Positions 6,294 to 12,766 of a stretch of DNA of 17,477 nucleotides are shown here, piece after piece. The stretch covers positions 1 to 17,477 of the forward strand of contig CAZMSD010000053.1 in the NCBI GenBank assembly GCA_964568855.1, read 5' to 3'. Both the position numbers and the translations under genes were made by a program. Origin of the DNA: CAZMSD01 sp964568855 (GTDB taxonomy: Bacteria > CAIWAD01). The notes under the pieces are model-generated. The model searched no databases. It saw only the letters and a list, made by a program, of their open reading frames with translations, and was not told the DNA's origin. Each line of letters opens with the position of its first letter. Positions within the stretch are counted from its first letter, which is position 1.

Positions 6294-8633
6294 ACTATGT
6301 GCAGTCACGTGATAGAAGCGGTTCACCGCCGGTACCGGCGCGGACCAGGTATTCACCCCGTAGCCGCCCGTGAGGTCCTCCGTGAATCCCGACCAGGGCT
6401 CGGCGGAGGAATACACTGTGTAGGACAGCGCGCCGGGCACGGGATTCCAGGTCAGCCGGAGCAGGTCGGCCGTCACCGTGATACTCAGATTCAAGGGCTG
6501 CGCGGGCTGGTTGTGCAGCAGGAAGACCGTGAGCGTGCGGGGCGGAAAGGTGTGCTCCAGGCTGGGCGTGAACAGCAGGTCCGGATAGTGCGTGATACAC
6601 ACTTCCTCCGGCGCGGCGGCCGTGTTGTAGGACCACAGGGAATCGGCGCCCAGCTCGCTGACGCGGATGTAGCTGAAGTCCGGGTGGTCCTGGAAACCCA
6701 CCGTGGCCGTGATCTGGGCGAATTCCTCCTCCGAGTCGGGCAGGCCCGTGGCGCGGTTGAGCACGAAGAGGGCGGCCGAACTCCCGTTCTGCGCCGCCAT
6801 GGCCAGCGCGCTCAGGTAGGGCAGATCGATCTCGATGCCGCCGGGCTGGTAGACGTGATTCATGATGGGGCAGTCCGCCAGCAGGGGCTCCAGCAGCCGG
6901 TCGCCGCTGCGCGGGTTGAGCAGGGTGTAGAACAGGCCGCCGGCGTTGAGGTAGGTGGTCAGGCCCTCGCGTCCCACCATGGCCGTCAGGTCCCAGCCGC
7001 AGGGATCCAGCGTGTCACGGGTGCCCGCGGGATCGACGTCGAAGGGCAGCAGGGAGTGGATGTTCAGGGTACGGATCCGCGCTTCCTGGCTGCGGCGCAG
7101 CATCTCCAGCACCCCGTTGGCCAGGGCCAGGCACTGGCTCAGGGATTTGCCGAAGTAATCCAGCTTGCGCCCCTCGTAGCTCGGATTCCTGCAGCCGTAA
7201 CCGGCGTAGCTGGGCATGGCGATCACGTTGAACTCGCTGATCAGCAGGTCCACGTACCTGTCCGGCGCGAACAGCTCGTCCAGCCGCTCCCTGCGCGCCA
7301 CCAGGTCCGGGGCCAGCTCGCTGGTGACCTGCTGCAGGCGCCAGTGCTCGGCTTCCACGCGGTGCGTGTCCACGTCCAGGTAGGGATGGATCGAGACGCA
7401 GTCGAAGGGCGGGGGGCCGGGGTAGACCGCGTCCACGTGATCCAGGAACTCGTCGGTGAAAAAGGATGAACTGACCTGGGCGTCCGGGTCTACAAGCTTG
7501 ATCTTGCAGTAGATCGAATCCATCCCGTCCTTGTCGATGGACAGGTACTGGACGCCCACGTAGTGGTCCAGGTCGGGGATGGCGCCGCTTACGCCGTTGC
7601 CGAACTCGACGCGGCCGCCGGCGGATTCGAACAGGTAGACCTGGTCGGCGGGTCCCCAGCTTGCCAGGTCCTCCACGCGGGTCCATTCCTGGCCCGCGGA
7701 ACCGATCTCCTCGCTCAGGTAGACGGCCACCAGCCCCCAGTCGTCGTGGGCTGGCGGATAGCGCACGTAGAAGACCTGGCTGGGCTGGCCGTCGCTCAGC
7801 GATGCCTCGATGCACCAGTCGTTGGGCCGTGTGACGAACTGGTGGGGATGCTGGCCCTGGGCGCAGATGTCGTTGTACTGCGCCTGACTGCCGCCGAAGA
7901 GGAAGTTGTCCATCCGCTGGACGAAGTCCTCAGAGCCGGGCTGGCCGGGCAGCAGGCCGTAGAACCAGGACCAGGCGTTGCGGTAGTGGCCGTTGCTGTC
8001 GTAGATGCCGCCCAGCTCGTTGCCCACCTCCCAGTAGCGGATGCCGTAGGGCGCGGGATGGCCCAGCGATTCCCGCAGCGCGGCCCAGTCCTCGCCGCCG
8101 TTGGGATTGTCTCCCGGGAGGGCGTTGGCGAACTCGACCCAGTCGGCCGCCGCCTGCGCCGCCTCCCGTTCGGAGCCGAAGTTGAGGTTGACGGTGACGC
8201 TGTGGGCGCCGATGCGATCCAGGAAATCCATCAGCTCCATGGTTCCGAAGTTGTGGTAATGCTCAGCCGTGCCTCCACCCTGGCAGAAGGTGTGAGGCTT
8301 GTAGAAGCCGGCCTCGCGGGGATAATCGCCCAGGGCGCGCTGCCAGAAGTAGCTGCCCGAGCCGGTGCCGCCGGGGTAGCGCCAGTGCTTGAGGCCCAGA
8401 GGCGCGATGGCCTCGTAGAACACGGTATTGAACTCACCCGTTTCGGTGTTGAAGCCGGCCTGGAAGCAGAGTTCCGTCATCGGATGGTTGACGCCGATGA
8501 GTTCCGGGTGCAGCGTGCCGATCTCCGCGTCGAAGTCCAGCATGATCGTGGTTTGCGCCGGAACTTGGCCGGCGTGTGACACGAACATCAGCAGGCATGC
8601 AGCAGACAGGAGCGGCTGGTAGAATCGATGCAT
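6279..8633 (-). CDS. Secreted GH51-like (clan GH-A) glycoside hydrolase with FN3-like tail
   Basis: The product is 784 residues with a signal peptide (basic MHR, hydrophobic core LLSAACLLMFVSHA, probable cleavage after VPAQ near 27). The catalytic (beta/alpha)8 features match alpha-L-arabinofuranosidase-type GH51/clan GH-A enzymes: HWRYPGGT (83-90), WEVGNE with acid/base Glu206, and LLISEFN with nucleophile Glu467. An extra segment of about 100 residues (270-375) lies between the two catalytic strands and contains RVEFGNGVSGAIPD. An all-beta stretch (600-705) and a C-terminal FN3-like domain (710-784; LRLTWNPVPGALSYTVYSSA) follow. It probably acts outside the cell on arabinose-containing or related polysaccharide, but the substrate is not certain. 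GGAGA precedes the ATG. It lies 131 nt after the S8 peptidase gene on the same strand, with a hairpin between. Confidence 0.8.
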   Translation of the reverse strand: MHRFYQPLLSAACLLMFVSHAGQVPAQTTIMLDFDAEIGTLHPELIGVNHPMTELCFQAGFNTETGEFNTVFYEAIAPLGLKHWRYPGGTGSGSYFWQRALGDYPREAGFYKPHTFCQGGGTAEHYHNFGTMELMDFLDRIGAHSVTVNLNFGSEREAAQAAADWVEFANALPGDNPNGGEDWAALRESLGHPAPYGIRYWEVGNELGGIYDSNGHYRNAWSWFYGLLPGQPGSEDFVQRMDNFLFGGSQAQYNDICAQGQHPHQFVTRPNDWCIEASLSDGQPSQVFYVRYPPAHDDWGLVAVYLSEEIGSAGQEWTRVEDLASWGPADQVYLFESAGGRVEFGNGVSGAIPDLDHYVGVQYLSIDKDGMDSIYCKIKLVDPDAQVSSSFFTDEFLDHVDAVYPGPPPFDCVSIHPYLDVDTHRVEAEHWRLQQVTSELAPDLVARRERLDELFAPDRYVDLLISEFNVIAMPSYAGYGCRNPSYEGRKLDYFGKSLSQCLALANGVLEMLRRSQEARIRTLNIHSLLPFDVDPAGTRDTLDPCGWDLTAMVGREGLTTYLNAGGLFYTLLNPRSGDRLLEPLLADCPIMNHVYQPGGIEIDLPYLSALAMAAQNGSSAALFVLNRATGLPDSEEEFAQITATVGFQDHPDFSYIRVSELGADSLWSYNTAAAPEEVCITHYPDLLFTPSLEHTFPPRTLTVFLLHNQPAQPLNLSITVTADLLRLTWNPVPGALSYTVYSSAEPWSGFTEDLTGGYGVNTWSAPVPAVNRFYHVTAHSAVTP

Positions 8634-8665
8634 GACGGTCTCCGTTCGCGGTCAGCTGTCTAGGC

Positions 8666-8713
8666 AGAGTGCCCGCCGGCTTCGCAATAGAACGCGAAAT
8701 CGACGGGCGCTCT
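8666..8713 (-). terminator. Strong hairpin between peptidase and hydrolase genes
   Basis: AGAGTGCCCGCCG (8666-8678) pairs with CGACGGGCGCTCT (8701-8713), 11 Watson-Crick pairs, one G-U and one mismatch. Inside the loop TTCGC and GCGAA can form a second small stem. It sits about 50 nt past the S8 stop and about 35 nt before the hydrolase ATG. No U-tract follows on the minus strand, so it may be a termination, mRNA-processing or leader structure. Confidence 0.45.
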
Positions 8714-8764
8714 TGAATCTCGGTGTCAGCGCGTTTATCGGCGCAGTGTCCCGCAGGATTCGCG

Positions 8765-11548
8765 CTAGTTCATGGCGATGACCCGGAAGATCTTCGAACC
8801 GACCGACACCGGGTAGGTGAAGCTGGTCTCCGTGGTGGTTCCCGCGGTGGACCAGCCTCCTCCCAGGGCATCGGCAACCTCCACGCGGTAGCTGACGGCG
8901 CCCTGGCTGGCCGACCAGTCCAGGAACACGTCCACGCCGTTGTAAGCGATACTCAGGTCGGTCACGGGTTCCAGCTCCGGCGTGTCCGGAAGCAGGCCCG
9001 TGGTGAAGAGCAGCGCCAGGCCGTCGTCCACATCCGGGTTGGTGTCGGGCAGAGTTCCGCCCGGAACATCCAGGCCGTCCGAGCGACCGTAGAAGTACTG
9101 CAGGCCGTCGTCGCCCGCAGGGTTCTCGATGCCCACGGTGGCGTTGTCGGTCTGCCCCGTGACGGCGTACTGGAAGATGATCACCCCGTCGCCTGTGACG
9201 GTCTCGTGCTCAGCGGGATCCAGCAGGATCGCCTGGAAGCGCTCGAAATCCGTGCTGGGCGAGTACTGGCGGATGTCGTAATACTCGACGATGAAACGCC
9301 CGCCGGCCGCGTCGTAATACGTGCTGATGTTGCCGCTGCCCGTCTGCTGGGGAGACAAGTCCTCCCAGAAGGGCGCCAGGACCGCGTTGGGATCCCCGGC
9401 GTCGGGAATCGGCTGCCCGCGGTACTCCGTGCTGGAGGTGGTTCCGAAGGCCAGCCAGCCGTTGCCGCAGACGGAAAGCGTGGTGAAACTCTGTCCGTAA
9501 TACGTGAAGTCGAAGGGCAGACTCGTCTGCAGGGTCTGGTCGTCGGCGGTGAAGTTCATCGCCGTGCCCGGTCCGCCCTGGTCGGGATCGATGGTGCTCC
9601 AGTCGTAGACCACGCGGTTGGCGCCCTGGAGGTTCTGTGTCACACCGCCGGGAACCATGGCGATCTGCACCAGGCTCCAGTCGGCGTCACCCGGATCGTA
9701 GGCCCGGTAGCCGTGGGCGTCGGCATCCTGCGGATCGTGGATCACGCCGGGCGCGCTGCGCGAGCGGACGCTGAAGGTCTCACCCACCGGCAGCAGGAAA
9801 CTGAAAGTGCCGTCGGGGCCGGTCACCTGCGGGTCGAGGGGCGTGTCCAGTACCTCCACCTCGCCGCCCTCAACCGGCTGGTCGCCGTAGTCGAGCAGCG
9901 TGCCGCTCAGTGCGGCCGATTCCACCTGGCCGAGCACCACGTCCCGGACCACGTCGCCCTCCTCGGGAATGGTCACGGGAAGGCTCTGTGACTGGTAACC
10001 GAAGGCGCTGTACTCCACGACGTACTCGCCGGGCTGCAGGGCCAGGGCGTAGTAGCCGGTATCGTCCGTGGAAGTTTGGCGACCGCCGGGCTGGGCCAGA
10101 ATCTGGGCGTCCTCGATCGGGTCGCCGCTGCCCTCGGCGGTCACCGTGCCGCTGAGCAGGTTGCCGCCGTAGGCCGACAGCTCCAGCGCGGCGGCGTTAA
10201 GGTTGAGTCGGCCGCCGGAGACCGTGACTCCCTCCAGGGAGGGCAGGGAATCCACAGTGTCGAGGATGAACTGCTTCATGGTCAGGGCCGCCTGCCCGGG
10301 GTCGGCGAGGTACTCGGCGTAGTATCCCGGGCTGGCCACGCTGTGCAGGAAACCCACCGCGCCGGCCACGTGGGGCGTGGCCATCGAGGTGCCCGTGAGA
10401 GTGCTGGTGCCGTTGCCGGTGTAGGTGGAGAGGACGTCGGTTCCGGGCGCGCCAAGGTCGATGGTGGTGGCGCCGTAGGCCGCTCCGCTGTTCTTCACGT
10501 CGTAGCGGGTGGTGTTGGTCACGGCGAGGATCCAGTCGCTGGAGCAGCCGGTGGGCACGTCGCCCTGCACGTCGATGTCGATGTTGATATTGGCCGTGGC
10601 CGCCGCGGAGAGGATGCCCACCGCGCCCATGGCGTTGTAGAGGTCGTTCCAGACGGGGTAGCTGCCGCTGGTGCAGTCGGCGTAGTCCACTCCGAAGCTC
10701 GAGTTGGTGGCCACCACGTTGGCGCCCGAGGCACCGCCCGAGCTGATCCACAGCGTCTTCTGGTCCAGGACGTAGCCGTAGCCGATGGAGATGATCGAGG
10801 TCGTCCCGCTGCTGGCGGCCACCGCCATCAGCTTGACGTCCCAGTTGACGCCGCAGACCTGGCTGTTGTCGTTGCCCCGGGCGCCCACCGTGCCGCCCAC
10901 GTGCGTGCCGTGGCCGTTGCTTGGAATGCTGCCGTCGTCGGAGTAGGCGTCCCAGCCGTTGACGTCGTCCACGTAGCCGTTGGCGTCGTCGTCCACGCCC
11001 GGGCTGCCGCCTTCTTCCACGGCGTTGACCCACAGGTTGGGAGAGAGATTACCGTGCGTAAGCTCCATCCCCCCGTCCACGATGGCCACCACGATGTCGT
11101 CGCCGCCGGGATCGCTGCCGCCGGTGCCCAGGTCCCAGGCTTCCGGCGCGTCGATGTCGGCGTCGGGGATTCCGCCCGACTGGCCGGTATTGTGCATGTC
11201 CCACTGGCTGGAGAACTGGGGATCGTCAGGGAAGGTCTGTCGCAGATCCAGCACGTGATCGGCCTGGGCCCAGCGCAGTTCAGGCACCGCTTCCAGGTCC
11301 GCCAGCGCGTATTCAACATCCAGGCCGCCCTTCAGCTTCACCAGGTAGATGTCCAGTGCGCGGACCAGCGGCCGCAGGGCTTCGTACCTGGCGCCGTCCA
11401 GCACCTGGTTGGCTTCCTCGATTCCGGCGGTGGGGTGGTCGAAACGCACCAGCACCTGGCCCTTGATGTAGGGCGTGGAACCGGGCGTCCAGGCGCCGGC
11501 GGAAGCAAAAAAGATGCAGGTCAGGACCATTGAGACCATGGTTCTCAT
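8765..11548 (-). CDS. Secreted subtilisin-like serine peptidase (S8) with multidomain C-terminus
   Basis: The 927-residue protein starts with a signal peptide (MRTMVSMVLTCIFFASAGAW) and an inhibitor-like propeptide (about 27-100). The S8 catalytic domain (about 110-455) has Asp158 (VAIVDGG), His213 (GHGTHVGG), oxyanion Asn282 (ATNSSFG) and Ser388 (GTSMATPHVAG), plus a D-rich GVDDDANGYVDDVNGWD loop typical of these enzymes. Two carboxypeptidase-regulatory-like beta domains follow (465-540; 545-615). A nidogen-like beta region comes next (645-820; PFDFTYYGQSFTTLSVCGNG, then APFWEDL) and then an FN3-like domain (860-927). All catalytic residues are present, so it should be an active extracellular protease. 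No obvious type IX sorting tail or cell-wall anchor is seen. GGGAGAG lies before ATG 11548. Codon use is strongly GC-biased, consistent with a native chromosomal gene. Confidence 0.92.
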   Translation of the reverse strand: MRTMVSMVLTCIFFASAGAWTPGSTPYIKGQVLVRFDHPTAGIEEANQVLDGARYEALRPLVRALDIYLVKLKGGLDVEYALADLEAVPELRWAQADHVLDLRQTFPDDPQFSSQWDMHNTGQSGGIPDADIDAPEAWDLGTGGSDPGGDDIVVAIVDGGMELTHGNLSPNLWVNAVEEGGSPGVDDDANGYVDDVNGWDAYSDDGSIPSNGHGTHVGGTVGARGNDNSQVCGVNWDVKLMAVAASSGTTSIISIGYGYVLDQKTLWISSGGASGANVVATNSSFGVDYADCTSGSYPVWNDLYNAMGAVGILSAAATANINIDIDVQGDVPTGCSSDWILAVTNTTRYDVKNSGAAYGATTIDLGAPGTDVLSTYTGNGTSTLTGTSMATPHVAGAVGFLHSVASPGYYAEYLADPGQAALTMKQFILDTVDSLPSLEGVTVSGGRLNLNAAALELSAYGGNLLSGTVTAEGSGDPIEDAQILAQPGGRQTSTDDTGYYALALQPGEYVVEYSAFGYQSQSLPVTIPEEGDVVRDVVLGQVESAALSGTLLDYGDQPVEGGEVEVLDTPLDPQVTGPDGTFSFLLPVGETFSVRSRSAPGVIHDPQDADAHGYRAYDPGDADWSLVQIAMVPGGVTQNLQGANRVVYDWSTIDPDQGGPGTAMNFTADDQTLQTSLPFDFTYYGQSFTTLSVCGNGWLAFGTTSSTEYRGQPIPDAGDPNAVLAPFWEDLSPQQTGSGNISTYYDAAGGRFIVEYYDIRQYSPSTDFERFQAILLDPAEHETVTGDGVIIFQYAVTGQTDNATVGIENPAGDDGLQYFYGRSDGLDVPGGTLPDTNPDVDDGLALLFTTGLLPDTPELEPVTDLSIAYNGVDVFLDWSASQGAVSYRVEVADALGGGWSTAGTTTETSFTYPVSVGSKIFRVIAMN

Positions 11549-11857
11549 ATCGCTCTCCCTTCAGGTTGATCGTATCGGAATTGGGCGTAGACTATTTGCT
11601 ACGATTTTCCGTCCTGAGTAGCAAGCAGCATTGATCGATGGACAAAGATCAGTGTGGCAAGCCGGATCAGCGGTTTGCCGGAGAGGTTTGTCTACCGGCG
11701 CAGCTCGACGAAGCGCCGCTGAACGGATTGATGCACAGGTGCAGCCTGCCCGATGAGACTGACCCAGTGTCGGAGGAGGCTAATCGGCAGTCCCAAAGGT
11801 TCTCGGGTCAACTCCGGTTGCGCCATCTCATAGGAGTTACCTTCATGGCTTTCCGGG
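11549..11857. other. Intergenic region upstream of the peptidase gene
   Basis: This 309-bp gap must hold the peptidase promoter. It also contains a 44-codon minus-strand frame (11826-11692; starts MAQPELTREPLGLP, ends VQRRFVELRR) with no good ribosome-binding site and no recognised family. It may be a relic or chance. GGTTTGCCGGAGA at 11672-11684 equals 13 nt of the IS3 left end at 17423, but flanking bases do not match. Confidence 0.45.
11596..11624 (-). promoter_or_regulatory. Inverted repeat upstream of the S8 peptidase gene
   Basis: TTGCTAC (11596-11602) and GTAGCAA (11618-11624) form a perfect 7-bp inverted repeat with a 15-nt centre, 48-76 nt upstream of the peptidase ATG. The position suits an operator or promoter-proximal site. 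No regulator can be named. Confidence 0.35.
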
Positions 11858-12709
11858 TTACTCGTTTCGCGCCCGTTTCTTCTCCGGCGTCCGCTTGGAA
11901 GCGGTTTTTTTCGAACTTGACTGCCTGGTGGGGAGCTTCTGTGACGCCTTCTTCTTAGAGGCGGTCTTCTTGTCCGCCGGTTCCATCTCACCCACTTCGA
12001 TGTCTACACCGAAGACAGACGACAGCTCGTCGGAGTCAAGCACCCGTCCTTTGCTTGTTCTGCCATCGGTCGGCGGCTGATCTACAGCGGCTTCAACCAT
12101 CTCGGCCGGGTCAAGGCCCCGCAGGGCAAACAGCAGTTCCGGCTCGTGATCCAAGCGGGCTCCAACCCCATAAAGAGTTGCTGCAACATGTTTGCACATG
12201 GTGGCCCAATCAGGGCAAGAGCAGTTGAGCGTGATCTCGCGAGGTGATGGAAAAAGGCCCTCACCCTTGCGGGCGACTATCTCCATCACTCCCTTGGAGA
12301 TGGATCCTCGAAGCAACTCCACCAGCGAGTCGATCTGGCCTGCGCACTGATCCTTGATGCCGGTCCACCGCTTCCTGGCCAGTGGTTTGATCATTATCTC
12401 CACGTCATAGAGGTCCGAGCCGCTGACGAGTGCCCGGACGCGTCCGGCCTCGATCTGCAAGTCGATTACCGAGCCGTTGCGCAAGTAGGTCCGACCGCGG
12501 GGCAGGCGATTGGCATAGTCACTGTAAGCTTCGAGGTTTTTGCACCAGGCCTCGCCCCAGAAAGTCCTGGCGATCTTGCGACCCGTGATTGCTACCGGCC
12601 TAATGTCGCGCCCGGACTTTTTCATCTTGGCGATCTTTCTCGCTGACTTTCGGCGGCGCTCGGATGCTGGAATGTATGGTCGCCAGTTGCTGCGGGAGCG
12701 CCTGCGCAT
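11858..12709 (-). CDS. SWIM zinc-finger protein with Lys-rich tail
   Basis: The 283-residue protein has a conserved N-terminal region of SWIM/SNF2 partner proteins (FWGEAWCKNLEAYSDYANRL, 50-69; RGRTYLRNGSVIDL, 71-84). The SWIM zinc finger is LNCSCPDWATMCKH, with zinc ligands Cys163, Cys165, Cys172 and His174. SWIM domains bind DNA or proteins and such genes commonly sit beside SNF2 helicases, so it probably helps target or regulate the helicase encoded just upstream. The tail (247-283) is Lys/Ser/Thr-rich with repeated KKTASK/KKKASQK units, like a histone-H1-type nucleic-acid-binding tail. A strong GAGGTGG lies 5-7 nt before ATG 12709. It begins 57 nt after the helicase stop, so it is likely the last gene of the abiEi-abiEii-SNF2-SWIM operon. 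Confidence 0.88.
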   Translation of the reverse strand: MRRRSRSNWRPYIPASERRRKSARKIAKMKKSGRDIRPVAITGRKIARTFWGEAWCKNLEAYSDYANRLPRGRTYLRNGSVIDLQIEAGRVRALVSGSDLYDVEIMIKPLARKRWTGIKDQCAGQIDSLVELLRGSISKGVMEIVARKGEGLFPSPREITLNCSCPDWATMCKHVAATLYGVGARLDHEPELLFALRGLDPAEMVEAAVDQPPTDGRTSKGRVLDSDELSSVFGVDIEVGEMEPADKKTASKKKASQKLPTRQSSSKKTASKRTPEKKRARNE

Positions 12710-12766
12710 GGGCCCACCTCTATTGTATTGAGCACGCCGGGTACATTTGCCGGCATGTTGACCGGT

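Noticed and set aside
6033..7469. Long plus-strand open frame
   Set aside because: It lies opposite the glycoside hydrolase, has GC-skewed Gln/Val/Arg-rich composition, and no recognisable motif; an antisense artefact of high GC.
8765..8970. Type IX secretion sorting domain at the end of the S8 peptidase
   Set aside because: The C-terminus (...GSKIFRVIAMN) completes an FN3-like domain and lacks the separate sorting-domain motifs.
10076..11533. Plus-strand frame of 485 codons
   Set aside because: Antisense to the S8 peptidase, Val/Gly/His-rich low complexity, no ribosome-binding site or family signature.
11672..11684. 13-nt match to the IS3 left end
   Set aside because: Bases on both sides do not continue the terminal repeat and no orfA follows, so it is probably chance or too degraded to call.
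11692..11826. 44-codon minus-strand frame
   Set aside because: Composition looks protein-like but there is no good ribosome-binding site, no recognised family and no conserved context.
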